Position numbers and translations under genes: made by a program. This document shows positions 9,042 to 17,996 of a stretch of DNA of 37,177 nucleotides, piece after piece. The DNA lies in NCBI GenBank assembly GCA_026786145.1, contig JAJAYQ010000049.1:1-37177 (forward strand). Direction: 5' to 3'. The number at the start of each line of letters is the position of its first letter. The first letter of the stretch is position 1. The notes under the pieces were generated by a model, which saw only the letters and a list, made by a program, of their open reading frames with translations, made no database searches and was not told the origin of the DNA. Origin of the DNA: Spirochaetaceae bacterium. Its GTDB lineage: Bacteria > Actinomycetota > Actinomycetes > JACCUZ01.

Positions 9042-9284
9042 GTGCCCGACCAGCCCGTGCCCGATGCGACCACCCCCAGCTACGAGCAGGCGCGCGAGGA
9101 GCTCGTCGAGGTCGTCCGCCGGCTCGAGACCGGCGGGGTGACCCTCGAGGAATCGTTGACCCTCTGGGAGCGGGGCGAGGCCCTGGCCGCTATCTGCCAG
9201 CAGTGGCTCGACGGGGCTCGGGCCCGGCTGGACGCGGCACTCGCCGGCGACGGTGACGCTGCCTCCGGTGGCAACCGGGTCTAG
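9042..9284 (+). CDS. xseB: Exodeoxyribonuclease VII small subunit
   Basis: Small subunit of exonuclease VII, 80 residues from GTG 9042 (83 from GTG 9033, which overlaps the xseA stop). Family features are [33 protein letters not shown] and a helical tail with [23 protein letters not shown] at 9030-9036 is well spaced for GTG 9042, so that start is preferred; coupling to xseA is likely either way. The stop TAG is inside a CTAG shared with the convergent methyltransferase gene. Confidence 0.92.
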   Translation: MPDQPVPDATTPSYEQAREELVEVVRRLETGGVTLEESLTLWERGEALAAICQQWLDGARARLDAALAGDGDAASGGNRV

Positions 9285-10066
9285 CGCCTCCAGGGCATGG
9301 CCCCGATCACGACGGTGGCATCGTGCTCGTCGCAGCGGACCACCCGCGGCACCAGCCCGCTGCGGGAGAACGCCTCTACGGTCTCCCTCGCCTGCTGCTC
9401 ACTCGTCTCGACGAGCAGGTGGCCGCCCGGTGCCATCCACTGCGGCGCTCCGGCTGCTATCCGCCGAAGGACGTCGAGCCCGTCGCGGCCACCGTCGAGA
9501 GCCGCTCGTGCCTCGTGGACCCTGGCCTCCGGGGGGAGCAGCCCGATCTCCTGGGTGGGGACGTACGGGGCGTTGGCGACCAGGACGTCGATGCGGCCGC
9601 GCAACGCCTCGGGCAGTGCGTCGTAGAGGTCGCCCTCGTAGACCTGCCCTCCGGCCGGGACGACGGTGCGGCGGGCGCACCGCACCGCGAGGGGGTCGAC
9701 GTCGGCGGCATACAGCTCGGCCTGGTCCAGCGCCGCGACCACGGCGACGCCCACCGCGCCCGAGCCGCAGCACAGGTCGAGGACCACGGCGCGTGGTGGA
9801 GCCACCGAAGCGGCCTGTCGGACGAGGAGCTCGGTGCGACCGCGTGGGACGAAGACGCCGGGGTCGACCCGTATCCGCAAGCCGGCGAAGTCCACGTAGC
9901 CCAGGACGTGCTCGAGGGGCTCACCCGACGCCCGCCGGTCGACCATGGCAACAAGGTCGAGCGGCGTCTGCGCGGCGGTGACCAGCAACCGCGCCTCGTC
10001 CTCGGCGAAGACACAACCGGCAGCCCGCAACCTGGTGACGATGTCGGGTGAAACCGGTGGTGGCAC
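9281..10066 (-). CDS. PrmC/HemK-like methyltransferase with NAPY motif
   Basis: SAM-dependent methyltransferase related to PrmC, the release-factor glutamine N5-methyltransferase; 261 residues. The SAM site is [19 protein letters not shown], and [10 protein letters not shown] corresponds to the PrmC PRxxTE-type motif. The catalytic NPPY is NAPYVP here, a variant I associate with an actinobacterial PrmC-paralogue family of unknown substrate. True prmC normally sits next to prfA, which is absent here, so a paralogue is more likely. GTG start at 10066 is three bases after the DUF4245 stop, indicating an operon. Its TAG overlaps the xseB stop in CTAG. Confidence 0.83.
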   Translation of the reverse strand: MPPPVSPDIVTRLRAAGCVFAEDEARLLVTAAQTPLDLVAMVDRRASGEPLEHVLGYVDFAGLRIRVDPGVFVPRGRTELLVRQAASVAPPRAVVLDLCCGSGAVGVAVVAALDQAELYAADVDPLAVRCARRTVVPAGGQVYEGDLYDALPEALRGRIDVLVANAPYVPTQEIGLLPPEARVHEARAALDGGRDGLDVLRRIAAGAPQWMAPGGHLLVETSEQQARETVEAFSRSGLVPRVVRCDEHDATVVIGAMPWRR

Positions 10067-10069
10067 GGC

Positions 10070-10633
10070 CTATGGCCGCAGCAACGACGCGAGCTGCTCC
10101 AGGTCCTCCCAGCTCGCGCTGCCCGCGACCACCGTGGTCACCCCGCCGGCGCCGCTGACCAGCGCGCGGTCCTCCGGGTCGCCGTCCTCCAGCCGTCGCC
10201 AGGTCGTCCCGGCGATCTCGACGGTGCCGGCCCGCCGTGCGCTGCCGGTGAACTGCTCGACGAACCCGTCACGGCCCCCGTCTGTCTGCTCCACGGCTGC
10301 GTAGGCGCCGGACCTGGTCACCAGGCCGAGATGCCAGGTGACCGCTTCGGCTTCCTGCGGCCGGAGGCGCGCGCTGGTGACCTGCCATCCGGCGGGGAGC
10401 GGCCGCGGTGCGAGCACGTCGTACGATCCCTGCTCGCGGGCCTGCTCGCGGGCCTGCGCCAGCGCGTCGGCGTAGTCGATGTCGGGGACCACGGGGTCGG
10501 GCTGGTCGGCCAGGCTGAAGGCGACGATGACGCCGACCAGCACGAGGACGGCCGCCAGGGAGCGAACCATGTCGCCGGCCGTCTCGCGGCCGCGGGAGCG
10601 CTTGCCCGGCGGGACGGTCGGGGACTCGGTCAC
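10070..10633 (-). CDS. DUF4245-family membrane-anchored protein
   Basis: 187-residue protein with a short cytoplasmic N-terminus, one transmembrane helix (about residues 22-42, SLAAVLVLVGVIVAFSLA) and an extracytoplasmic domain containing the repeat AREQAREQ, PLPAGWQVTSARL and VTWHLGLVT. This matches DUF4245, a conserved actinobacterial family of unknown function usually found beside xseAB and glpX. The GTG start overlaps the stop of the PLD-like gene (GTGA). The separation from glpX by the PLD gene and mod operon is unusual compared with the order I recall in mycobacteria. Confidence 0.82.
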   Translation of the reverse strand: MTESPTVPPGKRSRGRETAGDMVRSLAAVLVLVGVIVAFSLADQPDPVVPDIDYADALAQAREQAREQGSYDVLAPRPLPAGWQVTSARLRPQEAEAVTWHLGLVTRSGAYAAVEQTDGGRDGFVEQFTGSARRAGTVEIAGTTWRRLEDGDPEDRALVSGAGGVTTVVAGSASWEDLEQLASLLRP

Positions 10634-11772
10634 GTCCCCAGTGTTCCTGACGGGGCGACGGGGGGCAGCCCGGCGGCCCAGATCCGCTCGAAGTGCCCGG
10701 CGAGCATGTCGTCGTACAGCTCGTCGTTGAACGTCTTCACGAGGATCTCGTCGTTGACGTAGTTGGCGTCGTAGTTGAGGTTGTGCGATCCGCTGAGGAC
10801 GACCTTCCGGGGACCCGTCGAGGCACCGTAGCGGGAGTTCACGAGCACGAGCTTGTCGTGAATGTCTCCGGCGAGAAGGGCGATACCGGCGTCCAGCAGG
10901 GTGTCGCGGACGGCGGGGCCCAGGAACCCGGCATCGGCCCCGACAAGGACCCGGACCAAGCCACCCTGCTCCGTGATCCGGACGAGCTCGTCGGCCACCG
11001 CCGTCCGGCTGTCGGTGAACCGGGCATGCGCCACGGCGACCTCGGTGCCCGGGCCCACGACCACGGACGCCAGCCGTCCGACCCACAGGTCGGTGTCCTG
11101 CTCCGGCGAGCAGAACACCTTGGTCTTGCTGGCCGGGCTGCCCATGAACGTGCCGAGTCCGAGGGTGGCGTTGTAGAAGTCGTTGCGGGGAAAGTGGGTC
11201 CCTGCCCACATGGGGTCCCACAGCTGCGACCGGTACGCCGCGTAAAGAACGGCGTCGCCGTAGACCACGACGGCGTTGTTGGACTTCTGCATCCCGGACC
11301 GGTGGCTGAGGTTCGCCGAGCCCCACCAGGACACGTTGTCGCGCAGGACACCGTCGGGGTCCTTCGTCGCGGAGAACAGGAACAGCTTGGTGTGGAGGTC
11401 TGCGTTGGGACCGGTGGCGACCGCGCCGTAGTCGGGAAGCAGGACCCTCGGGTCGTAGGGCCGACCCGACCACCGGTGACCGTCACCCAGGCCGACCGGC
11501 CGCTCCCTGGAGAGCGAGGCACCGACCGGGTTGGTCACGTCCCTTCCGTTCTGGACGACTCGGACGATCGTGCCACGGTCGGCGGCGGCCACGAGGGCGT
11601 CCCGAAGCGGCTCCACCGTGAGGCGGAAGATGGTGGCCTCGATGGTGGCGCCCGCGGGGGTGTCGTCGATCAGCGCGGTGAGCCGGTCGAGGATCGACGG
11701 GTCCTCGCCACCGGGCGGTGGCTGGGCGTACACCGTCTCGAACGACAGGTCCCCCGCCGCGAAGAACGTCAC
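10630..11772 (-). CDS. Phospholipase D-like domain protein
   Basis: 380-residue protein with two PLD-type half sites: HTKLFLFSATKD followed by GSANLSHRSG, and HDKLVLVNSRYG followed by GSHNLNYDANYVND. Each keeps the His-x-Lys and the downstream Gly-Ser-x-Asn of the HKD motif, as in PLD-superfamily hydrolases of lipids or nucleic acids. No signal peptide or membrane helix is evident, so it looks cytoplasmic. It starts a three-gene leftward operon with DUF4245 and the PrmC-like gene. TAACCT lies at -12 to -7 from the GTG start, suggesting leaderless mRNA. The substrate is unknown. Confidence 0.82.
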   Translation of the reverse strand: MTFFAAGDLSFETVYAQPPPGGEDPSILDRLTALIDDTPAGATIEATIFRLTVEPLRDALVAAADRGTIVRVVQNGRDVTNPVGASLSRERPVGLGDGHRWSGRPYDPRVLLPDYGAVATGPNADLHTKLFLFSATKDPDGVLRDNVSWWGSANLSHRSGMQKSNNAVVVYGDAVLYAAYRSQLWDPMWAGTHFPRNDFYNATLGLGTFMGSPASKTKVFCSPEQDTDLWVGRLASVVVGPGTEVAVAHARFTDSRTAVADELVRITEQGGLVRVLVGADAGFLGPAVRDTLLDAGIALLAGDIHDKLVLVNSRYGASTGPRKVVLSGSHNLNYDANYVNDEILVKTFNDELYDDMLAGHFERIWAAGLPPVAPSGTLGT

Positions 11773-11778
11773 CTCCCG

Positions 11779-11784
11779 AGGTTA
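11779..11784 (-). promoter_or_regulatory. -10 box of leaderless PLD-like gene promoter
   Basis: TAACCT on the minus strand, six bases before GTG 11772. It lies in the 25-base gap after modC, so this operon has its own promoter as well as possible read-through from mod. Confidence 0.5.
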
Positions 11785-11797
11785 AGGGCGGCGTCGG

Positions 11798-12883
11798 TCA
11801 GGCCGGGTACACAGAGGTCTCGGTCGCCTTGACGGCTGCCCACACCGAGGCCCCCTGCTCGAGCCCGAGCTCGGCCACCGACAGCGCGGTGACGTCGGCA
11901 GCCGCATCGATCTCGCCGGTGAGACGGACCCGCACCACGTCGCCGTGCTGCTCGAGCGCGGTCACCCGCGCCGGCCAGGAGTTGCGGGCGCTGCTGTCGG
12001 GTCGATGTCGGTGGAGCACCACGGCGGTCGGTGGGAAGGCGACGAGGACGGGGCCGGACGTCGGATGTGCGGTGGACAACGTCGCGCCGGTGTCGAGGGT
12101 GACGGTCCCGCCGGCCGCGAGACCGCGATAGAGGTTGAGGCCGACGAGCTGGGCCACGTAGTCCGTGCGCGGGTGTCGTGCGACGTCGGTAGGGGTGCCC
12201 TCCTGCACGACGCAGCCGTTCTCCAGGACGACGAGCCTGTCTGCGAGCACGAACGCGTCGAGCGCGTCGTGGGTCACCACGACGGTTGCGCCGTCGAAGT
12301 CCGCGAGGTGGCGGCGGAGGTCGGCACGCACCGAGAGCCGGGTACCGGCATCGAGCGCACCCAGCGGCTCGTCCATCAGCAACAGCCGGGGCTCGGAGGC
12401 GAGCGCGCGGGCCAGGGCGACCCGTTGGGCCTGGCCGCCGGAGAGCTGGCGCGGCCTTTCCCCGGCGTACTCGGCCAGCCCGACGCGTTCCAGCCACGAG
12501 TCGGCACAGCGCCTTGCCTCGGCCCGGTCGCTCCCCCGCGCACGGAGCCCGAACGCGACGTTCTCGCGGGCGCTCAGGTGCGGGAAGAGCAGGTAGTCCT
12601 GGAAGACGACACCCACCCGTCGGCGTTCGGGCGCGAGCCGGACCCGCGCCGCCGTGTCCTCGAGCACGACGTCACCGAGTCGCACCCGACCGTCGTCGAG
12701 GGGGAGCAGCCCGGCCAGCAGCCGCAGGGCCGTGCTCTTACCGGCGCCGTTGGGGCCGAGCAGCGCGACCACTTCACCTGGCGCGACGGTCAGGATGACG
12801 TCGAGTGCGAAGCCTCCCCGGCGTACGCGCAGCTCTGCTTCGAGCCCGGAGTCCCTTGTCGGGATGGGCGCGGCGCCTGTCAT
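11798..12883 (-). CDS. modC: Molybdate ABC transporter ATP-binding protein
   Basis: Cytoplasmic ATPase energising the ModB permease, 361 residues. Walker A is GPNGAGKST, Q-loop FQDYLLFP, signature LSGGQAQRVALARAL, Walker B LLLMDEPLGALD and switch His VTHDALD. The C-terminal third is a TOBE/Mop oxyanion-binding domain (ARNSWPARVTALEQHGDVV), which separates ModC from general ATPases. ATG 12883 is chosen because it overlaps the modB stop as ATGA; an upstream ATG at 12901 would lie within modB. It is the last gene of the mod operon. Tungstate could also be a substrate of the system. Confidence 0.93.
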   Translation of the reverse strand: MTGAAPIPTRDSGLEAELRVRRGGFALDVILTVAPGEVVALLGPNGAGKSTALRLLAGLLPLDDGRVRLGDVVLEDTAARVRLAPERRRVGVVFQDYLLFPHLSARENVAFGLRARGSDRAEARRCADSWLERVGLAEYAGERPRQLSGGQAQRVALARALASEPRLLLMDEPLGALDAGTRLSVRADLRRHLADFDGATVVVTHDALDAFVLADRLVVLENGCVVQEGTPTDVARHPRTDYVAQLVGLNLYRGLAAGGTVTLDTGATLSTAHPTSGPVLVAFPPTAVVLHRHRPDSSARNSWPARVTALEQHGDVVRVRLTGEIDAAADVTALSVAELGLEQGASVWAAVKATETSVYPA

Positions 12884-13704
12884 CTGGCCGATGTCAGCCA
12901 CCGGTCCCGCAGACCTGCCAGGACAGCCACCGAGACGACCAGCAGCAGCAGCGAGAGCGCGACCGCCGCGGGCGGGTCCTGCTGCAGGGTGAGGTAGACC
13001 TCCACCGGCATCGTGCGGGTGGTGCCCGGGAAGTTACCGGCGAAGGTGATGGTCGCGCCGAACTCGCCGAGGGCACGGGCCCAGCACAGAACGGCTCCCG
13101 CAGCGACGCCGGGCGCGACCAACGGAAGCGTCACGCGGCGGAAGGTGTACCAGCGGGATGCGCCGAGGGTCGCCGCGGCCTCGTCGTAGCGGCGGTCCGA
13201 TCCGCGCAGCGCGCCCTCGACGGCGATGACGAGGAACGGCATGGCCACGAACGCCTCCGCGACGACGACGGCCGCCGTGGTGAAGGGCAGGGTGACGCCG
13301 AACACCTCGTCCAGCGGTCGGCCGACGATGCCGCGGCGCCCGAAAGCCGTGAACAGCGCCACACCACCCACCACGGGTGGCAGCACGAGAGGCACCGTGA
13401 CGACCGCCCGGAGCAGGCCCCGGCCGGGGAAGTGGCCGCGGGCCAGCACAACAGCGAGCGGCACTCCTAGGACGAGGCAGAGGACCGTGGCCAGCGAGGC
13501 ACACACAAGCGACAGACGCAGGGCATCGAGGGACTCGCGGCGGGTGAGGACCTCGGCCAGCGTCGTCCATGGCGTGCGCACCACGAGTCCGAGGACGGGA
13601 AGACCGAGGAAGAGCAAGGCGATCCCTGCCAGCGGCACGAGGGGCGCGGGCAGTCCTGTCGTACGCCGGGCATCCGACGCGCTCCGGCTGGTCGCGTTCA
13701 TCAC
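12880..13704 (-). CDS. modB: Molybdate ABC transporter permease
   Basis: Inner-membrane permease of the CysTW/ModB type, 274 residues with about six hydrophobic helices. The EAA loop that docks the ATPase is EAAATLGASRWYTFRRVTLP, and the family sequence GEFGATITFAGN follows. It starts at GTG 13704 or ATG 13701, both overlapping the modA stop, and ends overlapping modC, so the three products are made in a coupled way. Confidence 0.93.
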   Translation of the reverse strand: MMNATSRSASDARRTTGLPAPLVPLAGIALLFLGLPVLGLVVRTPWTTLAEVLTRRESLDALRLSLVCASLATVLCLVLGVPLAVVLARGHFPGRGLLRAVVTVPLVLPPVVGGVALFTAFGRRGIVGRPLDEVFGVTLPFTTAAVVVAEAFVAMPFLVIAVEGALRGSDRRYDEAAATLGASRWYTFRRVTLPLVAPGVAAGAVLCWARALGEFGATITFAGNFPGTTRTMPVEVYLTLQQDPPAAVALSLLLLVVSVAVLAGLRDRWLTSAR

Positions 13705-14456
13705 GGGACGTCGAAGCCCGCGTCCATGAGGATGCCGCTGCCCTCGGGAGAGAGAACGAGCTCGACGAAGGCCTCGGCGGCCGCGGCGTTCCGAGCGTTC
13801 CGGAGGACGGCGATCGGGTAGTCGTTGACGGCTGCGGCCGCCTCGGGGAACTCGATGCCCTCGACCTCGTCGCCGGCGGCGAGCACGTCGGTCCGGTACA
13901 CGAGGGCCGCGTCAACCTCCCCCAGCGTCACCTTGCCCAAGGTGGCCTTCACGTCCGCCTCGAGGGTGTCGGGTGCGGGCGTGACTCCGGCCGCGCCGAA
14001 CGCCTTGTCAGCGGCAGCGCCACAAGGCACCTCGGGCGCGCACAGCGCGATGGTGAGGGACTTGCGCGCGAAGTCCTCGAGACCCTTGACCTGCGCCGGG
14101 TTGCCGGCCGGCACCACGATCTCGAGGGTGTTGCGGGCGAACGTGACCGGGGCTGCGGCGGCGTCCCCGTTGTCCACGACAAGGCCCATGGTGGCCGGGC
14201 TCGCTGAGGCAAAGACGTCGGCGGGGGCACCCTGCTCCACCTGGGTGGCGAGCTCGGAGCTCGCGGCGAAGCTGAACGACACGGTCGAGCCCGGGTGCGC
14301 CGCCTCGAAGATGGCACCCAGTTCCGTGAATGACTCGGTCAGCGACGCGGCAGCAAGGACGACCACGGTGCCGGACACATCGGCGCGCGGACCAGGTTCA
14401 TCGGGCCCACAAGCAGCAAGGGCGAGGACGCCCAACAGGATCGCCGCGCGTTTCAC
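13701..14456 (-). CDS. modA: Molybdate-binding lipoprotein
   Basis: Extracellular molybdate-binding component, 251 residues. It has a short Lys-Arg N-terminus, a hydrophobic stretch and the lipobox LALAAC (Cys16). The mature protein shows typical ModA segments: VVVLAAASLTESFTEL, SFAASSELATQVEQGAPADVFASAS, and EVDAALVYRTDV. GTG 14456 overlaps the stop of the upstream regulator gene (GTGA). Oxyanion ligands would come from the conserved Ser residues in AAASLTE and AASSELA. Confidence 0.94.
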   Translation of the reverse strand: MKRAAILLGVLALAACGPDEPGPRADVSGTVVVLAAASLTESFTELGAIFEAAHPGSTVSFSFAASSELATQVEQGAPADVFASASPATMGLVVDNGDAAAAPVTFARNTLEIVVPAGNPAQVKGLEDFARKSLTIALCAPEVPCGAAADKAFGAAGVTPAPDTLEADVKATLGKVTLGEVDAALVYRTDVLAAGDEVEGIEFPEAAAAVNDYPIAVLRNARNAAAAEAFVELVLSPEGSGILMDAGFDVP

Positions 14457-14857
14457 GGACGGTCCGGCGGGATCTCGACGACGACGTTGGTGGACTTCAC
14501 CGACGCGATGGCCAGGACGCCCGGCTCGAGCCCCAGGTCGTCGGCCGCCTCGCGGCTCATCAGGGAGACGACCCGGAACGGCCCGGCCTGCATCTCGACC
14601 TGGGCCATGACCGTGTCGCGGGTGACTTTGGTGACGATGCCGCGCAGCTGGTTGCGTGCCGACTGCCGCGCGCCCGAGGCAACGTCGTGGCCGTCGGCCG
14701 CGGCCTGTGCGGCGGCGGCGAGCACGGTGCCCTCGATGCCCTGGCGTCCTGACGGCAGAGTGGTCATCTCGATGCGGCCTGCCTCGGCCCAGCGGCGCAG
14801 CGTGTCGGTGCTCACGCCCAGCAGGTCGGCGGCCTGGGTGAGGCGGAACACGGTCAT
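14453..14857 (-). CDS. HTH/Mop-domain molybdate-responsive regulator
   Basis: 134-residue protein combining a MerR/excisionase-type helix-turn-helix (FRLTQAADLLGVSTDTLRRW) with a C-terminal Mop/TOBE domain (SARNQLRGIVTKVTRDTVMAQVE to IASVKSTNVVVEIP) that binds molybdate. This is the actinobacterial analogue of ModE, so it probably senses molybdate and controls modABC. It is the first gene of the operon. ATG 14857 is preferred over GTG 14878 because the HTH starts right after it and TATCCT lies eight bases upstream. A perfect 16-bp palindrome overlaps that promoter, and a second, imperfect copy lies toward glpX. Confidence 0.87.
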   Translation of the reverse strand: MTVFRLTQAADLLGVSTDTLRRWAEAGRIEMTTLPSGRQGIEGTVLAAAAQAAADGHDVASGARQSARNQLRGIVTKVTRDTVMAQVEMQAGPFRVVSLMSREAADDLGLEPGVLAIASVKSTNVVVEIPPDRP

Positions 14858-14865
14858 GATCTCGG

Positions 14866-14871
14866 AGGATA
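14866..14871 (-). promoter_or_regulatory. Predicted -10 box of the mod operon
   Basis: TATCCT on the minus strand, eight bases before ATG 14857, so any 5' leader would be only one or two bases. Its upstream edge touches the palindrome at 14871-14886. Confidence 0.45.
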
Positions 14872-14917
14872 GCCGCACTTGCGGCTGATTGTCCTCTAGT
14901 TCGCCGCAGATGCGTCA
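14871..14917. promoter_or_regulatory. Tandem operator-like palindromes between mod operon and glpX
   Basis: Site 1 (14871-14886) is AGCCGCA-CT-TGCGGCT, perfect 7-bp arms. Site 2 (14902-14917) is CGCCGCA-GA-TGCGTCA, the same core with imperfect outer arms. Their centres are 31 bp apart, close to three helical turns, so both face the same side of the DNA. Site 1 abuts the mod -10 box; site 2 covers the expected -35 area of the glpX promoter. They are the natural candidates for binding by the Mop-domain regulator. Confidence 0.55.
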
Positions 14918-14933
14918 ACGACTGCGGGCTGGC

Positions 14934-14939
14934 TACGAT
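14934..14939 (+). promoter_or_regulatory. -10 box of leaderless glpX promoter
   Basis: TACGAT with six bases to ATG 14946, so transcription would begin at the start codon. There is no purine-rich ribosome site in between. Confidence 0.55.
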
Positions 14940-14945
14940 CGCTGC

Positions 14946-15989
14946 ATGACAGACCAGCCCGACCAGTCCCCCGGTCCGGACCTGTTCGCGACCAGCCCCG
15001 AGGCCCCGGACCGCAACCTCGCGCTCGAGCTGGTCCGGGTCACCGAGGCCGCCGCGATGGCCGGTGGTCGCTGGGTCGGCCGGGGCGACAAGAACGGTGC
15101 CGACGGTGCCGCCGTGAACGCCATGCGCCGGCTGATCCACACCGTGAGCATGAGCGGGGTCGTCGTCATCGGCGAGGGCGAGAAGGACGAAGCCCCGATG
15201 CTCTTCAACGGCGAGCACGTCGGGGACGGCAAAGGCCCCGAGTGCGACGTTGCGGTGGACCCCATCGACGGCACCCGCCTGACGGCTCTCGGCATGGGCA
15301 ACGCCCTGTCAGTGATGGCGGTCTCGCCGCGCGGCTCGATGTTCGACCCGTCAGCCGTTTTCTATATGGAGAAGCTCGCGACCGGTCCCGATGCCGCGGA
15401 CGTCGTCGACATCCGCATGCCCGTCGGCGAGAACGTACGAAGGGTGGCGCGCGCCAAGAAGGAATCCCCGTCCGACGTGACCGTCGTGATCCTGGACCGT
15501 CCCCGGCACGCCGACATGGTCGAGGAGATCCGGGCCACCGGCGCCCGCATCAAGTTCATCACCGACGGCGACGTTGCGGGAGCGATCATGGCCGCCCGCG
15601 AGGGGACCGGCATCGACCTGCTGGTCGGCATCGGGGGCACCCCCGAAGGGATCATCGCCGCCTGCGCACTCAAGACCCTCGGCGGCGTCATCCAGGGCCG
15701 GCTCTGGCCCAAGGACGACGACGAGCGGCAGAAGGCGCTCGACGCCGGCCACGACCTCGACCGCGTCCTGTCCACCGACGAGCTGGTGCAGGGCGAGGAC
15801 GTGTTCTTCGTCGCCACCGGCATCACCGACGGCGAGCTGCTCAAGGGCGTGCGCTACCGCGGCTCCACGGTGCGCACCCACTCCATCGTCACCCGCTCGC
15901 GCAGCGGCACGATCCGCATCGTCGAGAGCGAGCACCGCCTCGACAAGCTGCGCGCCTACGCCTCGATCGACTTCGACCACGGCACCTAG
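14946..15989 (+). CDS. glpX: Class II fructose-1,6-bisphosphatase
   Basis: Gluconeogenic phosphatase converting fructose-1,6-bisphosphate to fructose-6-phosphate; 347 residues. The metal site is in [13 protein letters not shown], with [11 protein letters not shown] and [16 protein letters not shown] as further GlpX signatures. The frame is open upstream to 14889, but the leaderless promoter box and the start of similarity both favour ATG 14946. It is followed on the same strand, after the convergent SRPBCC gene, by fumC, matching the glpX-fum neighbourhood I recall in mycobacteria. The stop shares CTAG with the convergent gene. Confidence 0.96.
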   Translation: MTDQPDQSPGPDLFATSPEAPDRNLALELVRVTEAAAMAGGRWVGRGDKNGADGAAVNAMRRLIHTVSMSGVVVIGEGEKDEAPMLFNGEHVGDGKGPECDVAVDPIDGTRLTALGMGNALSVMAVSPRGSMFDPSAVFYMEKLATGPDAADVVDIRMPVGENVRRVARAKKESPSDVTVVILDRPRHADMVEEIRATGARIKFITDGDVAGAIMAAREGTGIDLLVGIGGTPEGIIAACALKTLGGVIQGRLWPKDDDERQKALDAGHDLDRVLSTDELVQGEDVFFVATGITDGELLKGVRYRGSTVRTHSIVTRSRSGTIRIVESEHRLDKLRAYASIDFDHGT

Positions 15990-16549
15990 CCGCGCGGTGG
16001 GAGTCCGGACAGCCGCTCCGCCTCGGTCTTCACGCTGGCGAAGGCCGCCTGGACCGCCGCCTCCCAGGGCGGGGCGACCCGGTCCCCCCACCAATCGCCG
16101 AGGCCCCACAGGTCGGTGCCCATCTCGCCGGCGTACTCGAGGCGGGTGCCGGTCCCGGTCTCGGTCAGCACGAACTGCTCGACGACAAAGGGCACGGGCC
16201 CGCGTACGAGCCGAAAGCGGATGCGCTCGGGCCGCTCGAAGCGGACTGTCTCGAGGGTGGTCGCCACCAGGCCACCCGACACCGGTGTGCGGTGCGCGGC
16301 GAGAACCATGTCGCTCCCGCGTTCGACGACGTCGATCTTGTCGCGCTGGGCCCGCGTCATCCGCCCGAGGTAGGGCTGGGCGATCACGTCGAAGACGACC
16401 TCACGCGAGGCCTCGATGTCCACCGGTAGGCAGACGAGCGGGCGTGTGCGCCGACCGACCCCCAGGTCCAGGGTCAGGTCGCCGCGGACGAGCGCGCGGT
16501 AGCCGGCGAGCGCGGCGGCGGTGAGGGTGACGGTGCGAAGGATCCCCAT
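15986..16549 (-). CDS. SRPBCC-family protein
   Basis: 187-residue protein with a predicted START/polyketide-cyclase (SRPBCC) ligand-binding fold. After a short hydrophobic N-terminus ([15 protein letters not shown]), the motif [17 protein letters not shown] opens the domain, and the C-terminal part has [20 protein letters not shown] and a final amphipathic helix. ATG 16549 is chosen with GGGTGGGG just upstream. No ligand can be inferred. It diverges from fumC, about 50 bases away. Confidence 0.75.
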   Translation of the reverse strand: MGILRTVTLTAAALAGYRALVRGDLTLDLGVGRRTRPLVCLPVDIEASREVVFDVIAQPYLGRMTRAQRDKIDVVERGSDMVLAAHRTPVSGGLVATTLETVRFERPERIRFRLVRGPVPFVVEQFVLTETGTGTRLEYAGEMGTDLWGLGDWWGDRVAPPWEAAVQAAFASVKTEAERLSGLPPRG

Positions 16550-16598
16550 GACCCCACCCTGGCACGCCGGTCGGCGCGCAGTGAGATAGGAAGGGTGC

Positions 16599-17996
16599 AT
16601 GAGCAAGGACGACAAGGACTACCGGGTCGAGCACGACTCGATGGGGGAGGTCCGGGTCCCGCGGGAGGCCAAGTGGCGGGCGCAGACCCAGCGGGCCGTC
16701 GAGAACTTCCCCATCAGTGGCGCCACCCTGGAGCGCTCGCACATCGAGGCGCTGGCGCGGATCAAGTCCGCTGCAGCAACGGTGAACGCGTCGCTCGGGG
16801 TGCTCGACCAGAACATCGCCGACGCGATCGTCTCCGCCGCCGAGGAGGTCGCCCGCGGCGACTGGGACGAGCACTTCCCCGTCGACGTGTTCCAGACCGG
16901 CTCCGGGACGTCGAGCAACATGAACGCCAACGAGGTGATCGCCACCCTCGCCACTGAGCGCCTGGGCCACGAGGTCCACCCCAACGACCACGTCAACGCG
17001 TCACAGTCCTCCAACGACGTGTTCCCGTCCTCGATCCACGTCGCGGCCACCGCTGCCGTCGTACGCGACCTGATCCCTGCGCTCCGTCACCTCGAGGCCG
17101 CGCTCTCGCGCAAGGCGGCGGAGTTCGCGCCGGTCGTGAAGTCCGGGCGCACGCACCTGATGGACGCGACGCCGGTGACCCTGGGCCAGGAGTTCGGCGG
17201 ATACGCCGCGGCAGTGCGCTACGGCATCGAGCGGCTCGAGGCGACGCTGCCGCGGGTGGCCGAGCTGCCGCTGGGGGGTACGGCGGTGGGCACCGGCATC
17301 AACACCCCTCCGGGGTTCCCCGCGAAGGTCATCGACGAGGTCGCCAAGGCGACGGGACTGCCGCTGACCGAGGCGCGGGACCACTTCGAGGCGCAGGGGG
17401 CGCGGGACGGCCTGGTGGAGCTCTCCGGCCAGCTGCGGACGATCGCAGTGTCGTTGACGAAGGTGTCCAACGACCTGAGGTGGATGGGTTCGGGGCCGCG
17501 CACCGGCCTGGCCGAGATCGCGCTGCCCGACCTGCAGCCCGGCTCCTCGATCATGCCGGGCAAGGTCAACCCGGTGATCCCGGAGGCCGTGTGCATGGTG
17601 TGCGCGCAGGTGATCGGCAACGACGCCGCCATCGCGTTCGGAGGTGCAGCAGGCTCCTTCGAGCTCAACGTCATGCTGCCGATGCTCGCCCGCAACGTCC
17701 TCGAGTCGGTGCGGCTGCTGGCCAACGTCTCCCGGCTCTTCGCCGACCGGTGCATCGACGGGATCACCGCGGACGTCGAGCGGTGCAAGGAGTACGCCGA
17801 GTCCTCACCCGCGGTGGTCACGCCGCTCAACCGCTACATCGGCTACGAGGCCGCGGCGAAGGTCGTCAAGCAGTCCCTGTCCGAGCGCAAGACGATCCGG
17901 CAGGTCGTATTGGAGAGCGGGTACGTCGAGCGGGGGGACCTCACCGAGCAAGAGCTCGACGAGGCGTTGGACGTCCTGAGCATGACGCGCCCGTGA
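16599..17996 (+). CDS. fumC: Class II fumarate hydratase
   Basis: TCA-cycle enzyme interconverting fumarate and malate without an iron-sulfur cluster; 465 residues, full length. The superfamily signature [11 protein letters not shown] and the substrate residues in [25 protein letters not shown] and [11 protein letters not shown] are present. AGGAAGG precedes the ATG at a suitable distance. The stop overlaps the GTG of the DUF402 gene, so the two are coupled. Confidence 0.97.
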   Translation: MSKDDKDYRVEHDSMGEVRVPREAKWRAQTQRAVENFPISGATLERSHIEALARIKSAAATVNASLGVLDQNIADAIVSAAEEVARGDWDEHFPVDVFQTGSGTSSNMNANEVIATLATERLGHEVHPNDHVNASQSSNDVFPSSIHVAATAAVVRDLIPALRHLEAALSRKAAEFAPVVKSGRTHLMDATPVTLGQEFGGYAAAVRYGIERLEATLPRVAELPLGGTAVGTGINTPPGFPAKVIDEVAKATGLPLTEARDHFEAQGARDGLVELSGQLRTIAVSLTKVSNDLRWMGSGPRTGLAEIALPDLQPGSSIMPGKVNPVIPEAVCMVCAQVIGNDAAIAFGGAAGSFELNVMLPMLARNVLESVRLLANVSRLFADRCIDGITADVERCKEYAESSPAVVTPLNRYIGYEAAAKVVKQSLSERKTIRQVVLESGYVERGDLTEQELDEALDVLSMTRP

